DNA of 64,000 nt, from contig JACRBN010000016.1 of NCBI GenBank assembly GCA_016213105.1, positions 124,001 through 188,000 on the forward strand, given 5' to 3'. Source of the DNA: Chloroflexota bacterium. GTDB lineage: Bacteria; Chloroflexota; Anaerolineae; Anaerolineales; Villigracilaceae. The position numbers were made by a program, and so were the translations under genes. Numbering within the stretch: position 1 is the first letter of the stretch; the number at the start of each line of letters is the position of its first letter. Positions 27,337 to 36,169 of the stretch are shown here, one piece after another. The notes under the pieces are model-generated. The model made no database searches, was not told the DNA's origin, and saw only the letters and a program-made list of their open reading frames with translations.

Positions 27337-28314
27337 ATGAAAAAGACCCATCGCGCCCTGTCCGTACTCGTCGCGCTGGCGCTGGCCAGCCTGGCCTGCC
27401 AGAGCACCGCCAACCTGTTCGCCACGCCCACCCCCACCGCCTCGGCCACACCCTCGGCCACCGCCACGATCACGCCCACCCCCACGCGCACCCCGCGTCC
27501 CACCAAAACATTCACGCCCACCCCCACCCCGCTCGTCATCGAAGTCGATCACGTCCGCAAGGTGGCCAGCGGCGGCTTCAACTATGCCGAGTTGGACGGG
27601 CTGGAAAAGGAAATTTCCAACCATGAAGTGTACATGTACAGCGAGAACGAAAAGCTGAACATCTACCTGGGCGCCGACGTGCCCTACCCCGGCGAACACA
27701 TCAACACCTCGCTCAAATATTACATGGAATGGGTCAATGACGAATATCGCGATATCGTGGAAGGCGACCGCGAGGAACTCACCCAGGACGGTGTGGAGGG
27801 CGTGAGCAAATTCTTCAGCGGCCGCAGCGACGACGGGGAACCCTTCCAGGCGCGCGTCACCTTTTTAGGCCCCGAACGCAGCAAGCGCCTGCTGATCCTG
27901 GTCTATGCCTATGGCGAGGACGCCTGGGAGGAATTCGGCGAAAAGGCCTACCAGACCACCCTCGAAAATATCAGCTTCTTCGAGATCACCCCCTGGGCAG
28001 CCTGCCCGGTCGCCACCAAACCCTCCTATGGCTTCACCAAGGAAGACCCGATCAAGCTCGGCGGTGAGCTGCTGTTCGGCCCCGACCGCGAGGAGGAATA
28101 CCTGAGCGCCCTGCTCGGCAAGGAGGGCGAGGTGGTCTTCTACGTGCGCAGTGAAACGGTCGAGGTCGGCGGTGTGACCCTTGACCAGTACATCGTCCGC
28201 ATCGGCAGCCAGACCAAGACGCTCTACATCGACATCTACAACTACGCCCCCATCAAAGCGCCCGCCGGCATGACCTGCTCCAGCCCCCTGCCTATGGCCC
28301 TGGCGGGAAATTAG
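27337..28314 (+). CDS. Hypothetical lipoprotein with Thr/Pro-rich spacer
   Basis: A 325-residue lipoprotein (signal ending SLACQ, Cys about 22), followed by about 35 residues of Thr/Pro/Ala spacer and a globular domain with no motif I recognise. Start ATG 27337 has TAGGAGGAAA upstream. The next gene begins at the base after its stop codon. The spacer is like those of the metalloprotease lipoproteins upstream, suggesting presentation at the cell surface. Confidence 0.7.
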   Translation: MKKTHRALSVLVALALASLACQSTANLFATPTPTASATPSATATITPTPTRTPRPTKTFTPTPTPLVIEVDHVRKVASGGFNYAELDGLEKEISNHEVYMYSENEKLNIYLGADVPYPGEHINTSLKYYMEWVNDEYRDIVEGDREELTQDGVEGVSKFFSGRSDDGEPFQARVTFLGPERSKRLLILVYAYGEDAWEEFGEKAYQTTLENISFFEITPWAACPVATKPSYGFTKEDPIKLGGELLFGPDREEEYLSALLGKEGEVVFYVRSETVEVGGVTLDQYIVRIGSQTKTLYIDIYNYAPIKAPAGMTCSSPLPMALAGN

Positions 28315-29043
28315 ATGGACTGGCACGCCCGTTACCTGCAACAAGCCCGCTGGACGCGCGACCTGCGCGAATACCTGTTTAGAGGGGCGGGATTACAGAC
28401 CGCGCGGCGCGTGCTCGAAGTAGGATGCGGAACGGGCGCGGTCCTGCGCGAACTGGCGGGTCCCGCCGCGTTCCACGCCCTGGACCTGGAACCGGCCGCG
28501 CTGGCCGAGTGCGGAATCCACGCCCCGGGCGCCCAGCGCGTCCGCGCCGACGGGCTGCGCCTACCCTACCCCGCCGCGGCATTCGACATCAGCTTCTGTC
28601 ACTTTCTCCTGCTATGGGTGGACGATCCCATGCTGGCCCTGCTGGAAATGAAGCGCGTCACGCGTCCGGGCGGGAGCATCCTGGCGCTGGCCGAACCCGA
28701 TTACGCCGCCCGCGTCGACGAGCCGCCCGAACTGCGTCCGCTCGGGGAATGGCAGGCGGCTTCCCTGCGCCGTCAGGGCGCCGACGTGGGATTCGGTGCG
28801 CGCCTGGCCGAGACGTTCCATCAGGCGGGCATTCCGCTGGTCGAAACGGGAGCCATCCAAAGCCGGGGAATTGAATCCACGCCCAGGGAACGGGATCTGG
28901 AATGGGCCGTGTTGGAAGCCGATTTGGCGGGAAGCGTCCCAGCCGCAGACATCCAGCAGATGAAACGCCTGGATGAGCAAGCCTGGGCGCGCGGGGAACG
29001 CATCCTGCACGTTCCCACCTATTTCGCCTGGGGCAGGGTGTAA
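28315..29043 (+). CDS. Class I SAM-dependent methyltransferase
   Basis: A 242-residue methyltransferase with motif I VLEVGCGTGAVLRELAG (about residues 33-49), FHALDLEPAAL as motif II, and FDISFCHFLLLWVDDPMLAL as motif IV/V. The ATG abuts the stop of the lipoprotein gene without a gap or a clear ribosome site, so translation probably depends on the upstream gene. The substrate is unknown. Confidence 0.85.
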   Translation: MDWHARYLQQARWTRDLREYLFRGAGLQTARRVLEVGCGTGAVLRELAGPAAFHALDLEPAALAECGIHAPGAQRVRADGLRLPYPAAAFDISFCHFLLLWVDDPMLALLEMKRVTRPGGSILALAEPDYAARVDEPPELRPLGEWQAASLRRQGADVGFGARLAETFHQAGIPLVETGAIQSRGIESTPRERDLEWAVLEADLAGSVPAADIQQMKRLDEQAWARGERILHVPTYFAWGRV

Positions 29044-29120
29044 AGTATCCCCCATCCCGAACCCATTACAGTTTCACATTAAGCCTTTCTAAACTTTGGC
29101 GGGTCTGACTGAAATGGTTG

Positions 29121-29126
29121 TATAAT
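29121..29126 (+). promoter_or_regulatory. -10 element of a leaderless promoter (lepB)
   Basis: TATAAT ends 5 nt before the ATG at 29132, with no ribosome site. A TTGGCG about 19 nt upstream is a poor -35 candidate. Confidence 0.6.
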
Positions 29127-29131
29127 CCCGC

Positions 29132-29755
29132 ATGAAATTATCGGAGGTAACATTGGAAGTAATACAACCTGAGAATACGCTGGAACCCCAGCCGGAACCC
29201 ACCACACAAACGCCGCCGCAGGAAACCATCAAATGGGGGCAGATCCTGCTCGACGTGGTGGAAACCGTGGTTCTGGCGCTGGTTTTATTTTTTGGCATCA
29301 ACGCTGTGTCGGCGCGCGTGCGGGTGGACGGGTTCAGCATGAATCCGACCCTGCTCGATGGCGAATTCGTACTGGTGAACCGCCTGGCCTATCGCGTGGG
29401 CGACATGGAGCGCGGCGATATTATCGTTTTCCGTTCCATCTCTTCGAACATGGATTTGATCAAGCGCATCGTCGGCCTGCCCGGCGACGAGGTGACGGTC
29501 TACAACGGCCAGGTGGCGGTGAACGGACAGCCGCTGGCCGAGCCTTACATTGCCGAGGCGCCCAACTACCAGGGACAATGGCGGGTGCCCGAGGGCTACC
29601 TGTTCGTGCTGGGCGACAACCGCAACGATTCATCCGACTCGCATCAATGGGGCCTGCTGCCCTTCGACAATATCATAGGCAAAGCCATTTTCATTTACTG
29701 GCCGCTTCCGAAATGGGGCATCATTCAGCATTACGAACTGTTGACCTCCACATAG
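29132..29755 (+). CDS. lepB: Signal peptidase I
   Basis: A 207-residue type I signal peptidase that removes signal peptides on the outer face of the membrane. One membrane segment (about 37-58) is followed by the catalytic Ser in GFSMNPTL (Ser69) and the Lys in DLIKRIVGLPGD (Lys111); box E GDNRNDSSDS is present. The N-terminus carries an acidic, Pro/Gln-rich cytoplasmic extension of about 33 residues. This is a housekeeping enzyme serving the many exported proteins here. A leaderless transcript is likely. Confidence 0.95.
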   Translation: MKLSEVTLEVIQPENTLEPQPEPTTQTPPQETIKWGQILLDVVETVVLALVLFFGINAVSARVRVDGFSMNPTLLDGEFVLVNRLAYRVGDMERGDIIVFRSISSNMDLIKRIVGLPGDEVTVYNGQVAVNGQPLAEPYIAEAPNYQGQWRVPEGYLFVLGDNRNDSSDSHQWGLLPFDNIIGKAIFIYWPLPKWGIIQHYELLTST

Positions 29756-29765
29756 GGTGCCCGCG

Positions 29766-30062
29766 ATGCAAGAGCACAATTTGCCCGTTCTGGAAAGCAT
29801 TCCCTGTAATGAGTGCGCGGCCGGTTTGATGACGCCGCGCCTGATTACCTATTTCACCTGGCTGGGCGGGGAGTTGATCACCGTGCCCGATTTCCCTGCG
29901 TGGATTTGCGACATGTGCGGACGCCGCGAATACGATGAAAAATCGATCTCGTGGCTGAAGATGCTGCTCGCTCCCAACGCGGGCAAGCCCACCCGCAAGA
30001 GAAAACCCGCGCCGCGTTCCCGGCCCCTGTCCTCCTCGTCCCGTCCAACGCCCGAATCATAA
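29766..30062 (+). CDS. YgiT-type zinc finger protein
   Basis: A 98-residue protein with two CxxC knuckles (PCNECAAGLM and ICDMCGRREY) in the arrangement of the MqsA/YgiT N-terminal domain, and a basic Ser/Pro-rich tail. I start at ATG 29766 because AGGGTG lies 6 nt upstream; a GTG at 29757 is possible. In toxin-antitoxin pairs this domain binds the toxin, but no MqsR-like gene or HTH domain is seen here. Confidence 0.7.
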   Translation: MQEHNLPVLESIPCNECAAGLMTPRLITYFTWLGGELITVPDFPAWICDMCGRREYDEKSISWLKMLLAPNAGKPTRKRKPAPRSRPLSSSSRPTPES

Positions 30063-30082
30063 CCACCCAAGGATTGCCCGCC

Positions 30083-30631
30083 ATGGCCACTGACACCTCG
30101 CCCCGCACGTTCCGCTTTCTTCCCGGTGACATCCTGACTTCCGGATACCGTGTGGTTGGCAAGGTGATGGCGGGCAGCACAGGCGTGCTGGGCATGATGA
30201 ACGACGTGACCCGTTCGAGCCTGGAAATCCATGATGCGCGACTGGCGCGCCTGCACATGCCCACCAAGCTGGTCGACCACTTCGAGGTGGTGCGCATGAC
30301 CAAGCTGCGCGTGCAAGCCATGTGCATGGCCCGCCGCGAGGACCTGGGACCGCAAGCGCTGGTGCGGGGCGGATTCACGAACATCACCGAATACCCGGCC
30401 CGCATCACCACCCAGGTTTTTGAAATCGAGGGCATTCTCGAAATATCCGGGCGCTTCGATTTTTCGTTATTGATGGGGGAAGGCTCGCGCGAGTTCATCC
30501 CCGTTTTCAACGCCACGCTGACGGCCATCCTGCTACCCAATCTGCGCGTGGAGAGTCCCGCCATGCTAATCAATCGCCGCCAGGTGGAGTTGATCGCCCT
30601 GCTGGGTCAGAGGGTCAAAACGGATAAATAA
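30083..30631 (+). CDS. Conserved hypothetical protein
   Basis: A 182-residue soluble protein with no signal peptide or membrane segment and no motif I recognise. A GFTNITEYPARITTQVFEIEG stretch and a generally beta-rich pattern suggest a small barrel-like fold. It follows the YgiT-type gene by 20 bp with AAGGA upstream and ends just before a strong terminator, so it closes this operon. Confidence 0.55.
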   Translation: MATDTSPRTFRFLPGDILTSGYRVVGKVMAGSTGVLGMMNDVTRSSLEIHDARLARLHMPTKLVDHFEVVRMTKLRVQAMCMARREDLGPQALVRGGFTNITEYPARITTQVFEIEGILEISGRFDFSLLMGEGSREFIPVFNATLTAILLPNLRVESPAMLINRRQVELIALLGQRVKTDK

Positions 30632-30663
30632 CGACCCGTTTCAAACGGGCAGGCTCAAATCAA

Positions 30664-30695
30664 AACAGCCACAGGCGATCTGTGGCTGTTTTTTC
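30664..30695. terminator. Bidirectional terminator between convergent operons
   Basis: Arms AACAGCCACAG (30664-30674) and CTGTGGCTGTT (30680-30690) with a 5-nt loop; T-rich sequence follows on both strands. It ends both the lepB-side operon and the mltG operon. Confidence 0.9.
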
Positions 30696-30711
30696 GTTTC
30701 CTTCGAGCAGG

Positions 30712-31842
30712 TCAAGGGCAGCTGTTGGAGAGGTGCTGTTCGAATGTCTCGGCAAAGTTGTGCAGGCCCGAGCCGTCACAGCGCGCCTGGAAGAAGAAAT
30801 ACAGGGTATCCACGGGAAAGGCCACCGCCCGCAGCGCGCTCAACCCGGGGCTGGCAATCGGCCCGGGCGGCAGGCCAACATTCTGGTAGGTGTTGTACGG
30901 CGAGATGAATTGCAGGTCAGTCCCGCTCAGCGGATTGGTCCACCAGGTTTGCTGGGCGACGTTGAATCCGATGGCGTACTGCACGGTCGGGTCGCTGTCC
31001 AGTTTCATGCCGGCGTTCAGGCGGTTGATGAAGACCGAAGCGATGACGGGCTTCTCCTCATCCGCAATGGCCTCGCGTTCGACGATCGAAGCCAGGGTCA
31101 CCGCCTGGTACACGGACAATCCCTGGCGGGCGAAGCCTTCGCGCAGTTCGCCGGTCAGGTGCAGGCCAAAATTCCGCACCAGGGCGTTGAGCAATTCCTC
31201 GGGCGTCGAATCACGCGGCAGGATGTAGGTATCGGGGAACAGGAACCCTTCCGAGGAGGCGGACGGGTCGAAGAATTCATAGCCAATGGGATGTGAACTC
31301 GCCACCGCCAGGAATTCCCCGGGGGTTATGTTCAGGCCCGAGGTCGGGATCGAGGCGGCCACCTCCTCCAGCCGCCAGCCGGGCAGGACGACGAAGGTCG
31401 CGTCGCCCGGCGCAGGGTCCTGTAATTCGTTGGCGATGTCGACGATGGACAATGCAGGGCTGAGCGTGTAATTGCCCGCCTGCATGGTTACATCCAGGCC
31501 CTTGTAGATCAGATAATCGCGCAAAGCATCGCCGTTGTGAACCAGACCCTCGGCCTCCAACCGCTCCGCCACCGAGGTGACCGACTCGCCCTGCGCGATG
31601 ATGAAGACCCGTTCGACGCCATTCTCGTCCACGGGGCGGGTCAGATTGCCATCGTGCCAGAGCAGACGCGCGGAATATTCGATGAAGCCCCACAACCCTA
31701 GCGCGGAATTGGGCGGGCCGTACAGCCGGCTGGCCTGCAGCGGGAGGATAACGAAGGCCAGCAACAGCAGGCACATCAGGATGAAGACGGCCGCCATCAG
31801 GGGAAGACGCGTGCGGTGGAACAGGGAGGTTGAATTCTGCAT
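30712..31842 (-). CDS. mltG: Endolytic murein transglycosylase MltG
   Basis: A 376-residue YceG-like protein: one N-terminal membrane segment (about 14-36), a LysM-like subdomain, and the catalytic domain with ASIVEREA (catalytic Glu), NRLNAGMKLDSDPTVQYA and YNTYQNVGLPPGPIASPG. It cleaves nascent glycan strands and sets their length. The ATG lies 3 nt after the RuvX stop, and the gene is last in an operon with RuvX, a common neighbour. Confidence 0.95.
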   Translation of the reverse strand: MQNSTSLFHRTRLPLMAAVFILMCLLLLAFVILPLQASRLYGPPNSALGLWGFIEYSARLLWHDGNLTRPVDENGVERVFIIAQGESVTSVAERLEAEGLVHNGDALRDYLIYKGLDVTMQAGNYTLSPALSIVDIANELQDPAPGDATFVVLPGWRLEEVAASIPTSGLNITPGEFLAVASSHPIGYEFFDPSASSEGFLFPDTYILPRDSTPEELLNALVRNFGLHLTGELREGFARQGLSVYQAVTLASIVEREAIADEEKPVIASVFINRLNAGMKLDSDPTVQYAIGFNVAQQTWWTNPLSGTDLQFISPYNTYQNVGLPPGPIASPGLSALRAVAFPVDTLYFFFQARCDGSGLHNFAETFEQHLSNSCP

Positions 31843-31845
31843 GGT

Positions 31846-32259
31846 TTATGTTCGTTGGGATTCGAGATAGGAACGCAGGATCATGACCGCGGCCAGTTCG
31901 TCGAGATGACCGCCGCGCTTCTTGCGGTTGACGCCCATCTCGATGCGGGTTGCGCGCGCATCCTGCGTGCTGAAGGATTCATCCCACAAGGTGACGGGGA
32001 TGTCGGTTTGGGTGCGCAGGGTCTCGGCGAAACGCGCCGCACGCCGCCCGGCCAGGTTGGGTTGGCCCTCTTCGTCGAAGGACTGCCCGATGACGATCAG
32101 GCCTGCCTGGTGCTGGGCAGCCAGGTCGGCCACCTGGGCGGCATCCACGAGGCGCGAAACGTGCGCGATCACCTTCAACGGGCTGGCCAGGGTCGCAGTC
32201 GGGTCGCTGAGCGCCAGGCCGATGCGTTTTTCGCCGTGATCGACCGCCAAAATTCTCAC
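31846..32259 (-). CDS. ruvX: Putative Holliday junction resolvase / pre-16S rRNA nuclease RuvX (YqgF)
   Basis: A 137-residue RNase-H-fold nuclease: ILAVDHGEKRIGLALSDP opens the protein with the first catalytic Asp; VIGQSFDEEGQPN, TLWDESFSTQDA and the C-terminal HLDELAAVMIL complete the family pattern. The start is GTG 32259, which overlaps the upstream stop as GTGA; the longer in-frame extension to 32307 lies wholly inside the upstream gene. Family members process the 5' end of pre-16S rRNA. Confidence 0.92.
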   Translation of the reverse strand: MRILAVDHGEKRIGLALSDPTATLASPLKVIAHVSRLVDAAQVADLAAQHQAGLIVIGQSFDEEGQPNLAGRRAARFAETLRTQTDIPVTLWDESFSTQDARATRIEMGVNRKKRGGHLDELAAVMILRSYLESQRT

Positions 32260-33749
32260 TGGATCACCACCTGCACACGGAATGGGATGAGCGGCAGCCA
32301 CGGCCACCAGTCTGGCGTCAACTCCACCTGGGGGGCGCTGTCGAACTCCTGGGAATCAGCCACCAGGGCCAGCGCCTGCCCGAGCGGACGTCCCAGGACC
32401 AGGCGCTGTACCGCGCCCGTATCCACCACTCGGAACAGGCGGCGCCCGGCCTGCATCCGCCAGCGCGTAACTCCTTCGGCGGAAGTGACCGGCTTGGACA
32501 CAGACTGAAAGGTGAGCGAATCCGCCACGGGGAAAAATCCCTGCGGGGCGGCAGCGTTGAGGCTGGCCTCGGCCAGTTCGGTCAGGTCCTGCATGGAGAC
32601 GACCTGCACGGTAAATTCCAGCCGCAGGGTCAGCGCCAGGGTGGTGCCCTGCTTGTCGGCGGGCGGGTTATAGGTTTCTTCGAGAGTCTGGGAAACTTTG
32701 AGCGTGTCGCTCAACAACAGGTCGTCGGCGGAAAGGCGGCCGCGCAGTTCATCCTCGGCTTGCGAAGCCAGTTCCCGGGTCAGTCTTTCGCGCAGAAGGA
32801 AGCGGTCGTCCGCGGTCGGGCCGATGGCGGTGGTGTCGCTGCCGCCACCCGTGGCTTCCGGGTTGCTGACCGTCGCCATCAGTCCCAGCGAACCTTCGAT
32901 GGCCTGGATCGCCTCGGCCTCCACGTTGCCGCCCTGCCCGGCTTCCACGGCCTCGATGGGCACCTCCACGATCTGGTCCAGCCCCGCCGTGAGACGGGTT
33001 CCGTTCAAGGTGGCAAAGCGCGCGGGCGGATCGGTGAACGTGTACACCACCGTCCCGGCGGGGATTTCCACCTCGGTGGGCGTCAGGTTGCGGAAGCGCG
33101 CCACTCCGCGCGCGCTGGTCTGGGGCACGGGAATGCGGCTGGTCACGACCGCGGATTTGCCGCCCTCCACGACAATGCTCTCGGCGCGGGCAGGCACGCT
33201 GCCGGTCACAAACACGGATTGGATGTCCGGGTTGGCGAGCACGGGAAATTCCAAGCTTTGGGTCTGCACTTCGGGATGCAGGATGACCTTCGCGCGCGGG
33301 ATGAACAGCCCCGCCACTGCCAGGACCGCCAGGACTCCCAGCCCGAAGGCGATCACGCGTACGGACAGGCGCGAACGCCAGGAGGTCTCGGGAGGAGACG
33401 CCTGCTCGCGCAGTTGGCGCAAATCGCGGCGCGGCGGACGCGCGGCCCGCGGCGCACGCGGTTCACGGGCGGGCCAGGCCTCGCGCTGGGCGGTGCCCGA
33501 AGACTCGAAAACAGGGATTCCCAGGGCTTCCGCTTCGCGCCTGACCGACGCGCGGCGGGTGACCAGCCCCAACTGCGCGCCCAACGCATCGGCCTGACGC
33601 TGGAGCACCTTCAAATCCAGGGGGCGCAGGGCGATCCGCTCCCCTTTGGGCCAGACCAGCAGGATGCGCGGCGTCTTGGCCCATGCCAGCCGGTCGCGGA
33701 TGGAGATGAGGTCGTCGTGGGATTCGAGGGTGAAAATCTGGGTCTTCAT
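32256..33749 (-). CDS. Membrane protein with baseplate-J-like ectodomain
   Basis: A 497-residue protein: a cytoplasmic N-terminal domain (about 1-75), a basic Pro/Arg-rich linker (about 90-125), one membrane segment (VIAFGLGVLAVLAVAGLFIP) and a large beta-rich ectodomain. VARFRNLTPTEVEIPAGTVVYT and a following VPIEAVEAGQGGNVEAEAI resemble baseplate J-like proteins, here chromosomal and with no other phage-tail genes near. It heads the operon with ruvX and mltG, suggesting an envelope role. A TATAAT 8 nt before the ATG suggests a leaderless mRNA. Confidence 0.65.
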   Translation of the reverse strand: MKTQIFTLESHDDLISIRDRLAWAKTPRILLVWPKGERIALRPLDLKVLQRQADALGAQLGLVTRRASVRREAEALGIPVFESSGTAQREAWPAREPRAPRAARPPRRDLRQLREQASPPETSWRSRLSVRVIAFGLGVLAVLAVAGLFIPRAKVILHPEVQTQSLEFPVLANPDIQSVFVTGSVPARAESIVVEGGKSAVVTSRIPVPQTSARGVARFRNLTPTEVEIPAGTVVYTFTDPPARFATLNGTRLTAGLDQIVEVPIEAVEAGQGGNVEAEAIQAIEGSLGLMATVSNPEATGGGSDTTAIGPTADDRFLLRERLTRELASQAEDELRGRLSADDLLLSDTLKVSQTLEETYNPPADKQGTTLALTLRLEFTVQVVSMQDLTELAEASLNAAAPQGFFPVADSLTFQSVSKPVTSAEGVTRWRMQAGRRLFRVVDTGAVQRLVLGRPLGQALALVADSQEFDSAPQVELTPDWWPWLPLIPFRVQVVIQ

Positions 33750-33757
33750 ACCCGTGA

Positions 33758-33763
33758 ATTATA
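33758..33763 (-). promoter_or_regulatory. -10 element of a near-leaderless promoter (baseplate-J-like/ruvX/mltG operon)
   Basis: TATAAT on the minus strand ends 8 nt before the ATG at 33749; no ribosome site is present. Confidence 0.6.
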
Positions 33764-33810
33764 GCCGAGGCGGCAGGCGGTTGAACCTGCAATATTCTGG
33801 CGCATACAAT

Positions 33811-33825
33811 ATCCCCCAAAGGTAG
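33811..33825 (+). promoter_or_regulatory. Shared 15-bp promoter motif, SLH gene 1
   Basis: ATCCCCCAAAGGTAG. It matches motifs at 36069 and 37157 upstream of two paralogues. A TATTAT/TAATAT box follows 40-43 nt after the motif start. A small hairpin (CCTGTTT/AAACAGG) lies further downstream, before the ribosome site. Confidence 0.6.
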
Positions 33826-33908
33826 GGCTATCATTTTTGTCAGTTTCCCTTAATATTATATTAATCCTGTTTGTGAAACAGGTAACAATCACCGCAAAGG
33901 AGCTATAC

Positions 33909-34685
33909 ATGAAATACAAAACCATTCTTTTGTTTTCCGTCATGGCGCTTGTGCTCGCTGCTTCCGCCTTTGCAGTAGGCAACGCCTACGCCACCACGGG
34001 GTGTTTCAACGACACCAACGGCCACTGGGCGGAAACCTTCATCTGCTGGATGAAGGATAACGGCATCACCGGCGGCTACCCGGATGGCGGTTATCACCCC
34101 AACAGCAGCGTCACACGCGCCGAAATGGCGGTCTTCATGAGAGCGCTGCGCACTACCGGCGACACCTACATCAATGCCGGCCCGTCGAATTGGGTGCCCA
34201 ATGGCGCAGGCACCCACTACGTCACTTACTATACCAACGTGGTCTATTTGAGACACACAGGCGCAGGCAGTGTCTGGTTCAACGCCATGCCGTCCATTCC
34301 GAGCAGCATACTCAACGCCAAGATGTACTTCAAGGGTGTCAAAGTCTGTTACGACGCGACACATGGCGCCTCGATTTCGAATATTGAGGTGCGGCACTTT
34401 GGCAGCAGCGGCAGCATACTTAATGAAGTGACCAGCACGACCACACGCACCGACTCAACCTGCGTCACCCTGAACTTCACCTCGGCGATCTCTCTCTGGG
34501 GCGGGGAATGGGGCTCTGTGGCAGTCCTGGTCAACTTCCCCAGCGCTGCAGAATATGTTTATATCAGGGGTGTTACTTTCATTATCTCGCCCAGCGCAGA
34601 ACCGGCGGTCTTGGGTCCCGTCAACGGCCTGCGGCCGGATGTGGAAGTACCGGCGGTCATTTCGTCCGGCAGCGAAAACCCGTAG
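33909..34685 (+). CDS. Secreted single-SLH-domain protein, paralogue 1
   Basis: A 258-residue exported protein. The signal peptide (to about residue 27, FAVGNAYA) is followed at once by one SLH domain (GCFNDTNGHWAETFICWMKD, then GYPDGGYHPNSSVTRAEMA) and then a beta-rich domain of about 175 residues. Two Cys inside the SLH motif are conserved in all four paralogues and may form a disulfide. SLH domains bind secondary cell-wall polymers, so this is a surface protein. ATG 33909 has AAAGGAG upstream. It is very similar to paralogue 3 throughout, implying a recent duplication. Own promoter and terminator. Confidence 0.85.
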   Translation: MKYKTILLFSVMALVLAASAFAVGNAYATTGCFNDTNGHWAETFICWMKDNGITGGYPDGGYHPNSSVTRAEMAVFMRALRTTGDTYINAGPSNWVPNGAGTHYVTYYTNVVYLRHTGAGSVWFNAMPSIPSSILNAKMYFKGVKVCYDATHGASISNIEVRHFGSSGSILNEVTSTTTRTDSTCVTLNFTSAISLWGGEWGSVAVLVNFPSAAEYVYIRGVTFIISPSAEPAVLGPVNGLRPDVEVPAVISSGSENP

Positions 34686-34721
34686 AACGCCCCGTCTATT
34701 CTCTTCCTTCGTTTCTGATCC

Positions 34722-34760
34722 ACACGCCTCCCTGTCTCACACAGGGAGGCGTGTTTTTTA
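34722..34760 (+). terminator. Terminator of SLH gene 1
   Basis: Arms ACACGCCTCCCTGT and ACAGGGAGGCGTGT around CTCAC, followed by a T-run. The same hairpin sequence recurs after paralogues 2 and 3. The rest of the 357-bp gap to 35042 shows no gene. Confidence 0.92.
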
Positions 34761-35042
34761 CATCGGGAGACCCTTGTACAAAGCAGCGCGGCCCGGGTTG
34801 AGCAGACACCTCACGGTCGGCCTTTTCGTCGAGGGTAAGCGCAATCCCCTACCGGTACGGGCTGACCATAGCAGGATTTCGTTTCCATCCAGGCCACACT
34901 AAAATCCAATCATTGTACATTCCTTATCCCTTCACAAGCGACCTTCGCAGCCGCGAAATTCATCCAGGTTCTTTCAGGGTAGGGAATTTAAACCAGGGGG
35001 CCTGCTTGCAGGGCAGGCCCAATTTTGAAAAAGGAGAATCGC

Positions 35043-35840
35043 ATGAATCGCAAGCTTGTTCTTTTTGTTTCAGTGCTGGCCATCGCACTCGTTGCAGCGG
35101 CCGTTTCGGTGGGGAGCGCCTACGCCACCACAGGCTGTTTCAATGACACAAACGGCCACTGGGCCGAAACCTTCATCTGCTGGATGAACGACAATGCCAT
35201 CACCGGCGGCTATCCGGATGGCGGTTACCATCCCAACAGCAGCGTCACCCGCGCCGAAATGGCGGTCTTCATGAAGGCCCAGGCTGAAGTCCCGCCCAGC
35301 ACCGGTGATGTGTACATGACCTTCGGCCCAAACGAGTGGATGCCCAATTACGCTTATGACGGCCAGGTCAGGTATTACACGATCATGGGTAACTTCACCG
35401 CCCCCACCAGCGGCACCAAGCTGTTCCAGGCCACCCCGGTGCTGCCCAGCAGCCTGTACAAAACCGTCATGTACATCAAGGGCGTCCAGATCTGCTACGA
35501 CGCCACCGCTGGCGGCTACCTCGATACCGTCACGATCACACAGTACAAGACCTTCGATGACGGGACAACCACGGAACTCGATACGTTGACCGACACAACC
35601 GATCGCACCGACGCGGAGTGCCGCCAGTACTTCTTCACAACGCCCAGCAGCTTCTTTGGCGACAACCACCTGACGATCATGGTCTACTATCACCTCAATG
35701 CCGCGGGCGACATCCTGCGCATCAGTTCCACGTCGGTGGTGCTCCAGCCGAGTGATTGGAGAACGGATAACCTCTCCATGCCCGAGCCGCTCGCCCCGAA
35801 CCGCGTGGACAGCTCTGCCAACCCTGAGAGCGGCCGCTAG
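35043..35840 (+). CDS. Secreted single-SLH-domain protein, paralogue 2
   Basis: A 265-residue exported protein: signal peptide ending VGSAYA, then the SLH domain (GCFNDTNGHWAETFICWMND), then a beta-rich C-terminal domain that is clearly different from paralogues 1 and 3 but of the same length class (VMYIKGVQICYDATAGGY aligns with their MYFKGVKVCYDATHG). ATG 35043 has AAGGAG 5 nt upstream. The shared 15-bp motif of the other paralogues was not found upstream, so regulation may differ. Confidence 0.85.
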   Translation: MNRKLVLFVSVLAIALVAAAVSVGSAYATTGCFNDTNGHWAETFICWMNDNAITGGYPDGGYHPNSSVTRAEMAVFMKAQAEVPPSTGDVYMTFGPNEWMPNYAYDGQVRYYTIMGNFTAPTSGTKLFQATPVLPSSLYKTVMYIKGVQICYDATAGGYLDTVTITQYKTFDDGTTTELDTLTDTTDRTDAECRQYFFTTPSSFFGDNHLTIMVYYHLNAAGDILRISSTSVVLQPSDWRTDNLSMPEPLAPNRVDSSANPESGR

Positions 35841-35867
35841 TTCCTTCCGCGTTCGTTCCCGACAGAC

Positions 35868-35906
35868 TACGCCTCCCTGTCTCGCACATGGAGGCGTACT
35901 TTTTTA
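35868..35906 (+). terminator. Terminator of SLH gene 2
   Basis: TACGCCTCCCTGT pairs with ACATGGAGGCGTA (one mismatch) and is followed by CTTTTTTATA. The remaining gap to 36169 carries the promoter of paralogue 3 and nothing else recognisable. Confidence 0.88.
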
Positions 35907-36068
35907 TACCAGTATCGGAACGGGAAAGTCAAAAGGTCGCAAATTGAACCTGAATAAGGAATTCTTGTTGCCGCCTTTCCAACAATTACACCGAATTACA
36001 ACCTAAACCCGCACCCCGCCCACTACCGCTGGGAAACAGGTGGCAATTGGGTTATGTTCGAACCGTCA

Positions 36069-36113
36069 ATCCCCGGAAGGTAATCTTGAAATAAATAGGA
36101 TAATATTTATAAT
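36069..36113 (+). promoter_or_regulatory. Promoter of SLH gene 3 with shared 15-bp motif
   Basis: ATCCCCGGAAGGTAA (36069-36083) lies 39 nt (start to start) before TATAAT (36108-36113). The same motif and exactly the same spacing occur before paralogue 4. Confidence 0.65.
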
Positions 36114-36169
36114 ATTGGTATTCTTTGCGCAGCAAGGGACAGTCCACCATTTTTAGAGGAGAAAAAAAT

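Noticed and set aside
29766-30062. MqsRA-type toxin-antitoxin system
   Set aside because: The YgiT-type zinc finger has no HTH domain, and neither neighbour resembles MqsR or another RelE-fold toxin.
32256-33749. Prophage or tail-like contractile system based on the baseplate-J-like protein
   Set aside because: No other tail, sheath, tube or spike gene is near, and the gene is in an operon with ruvX and mltG.
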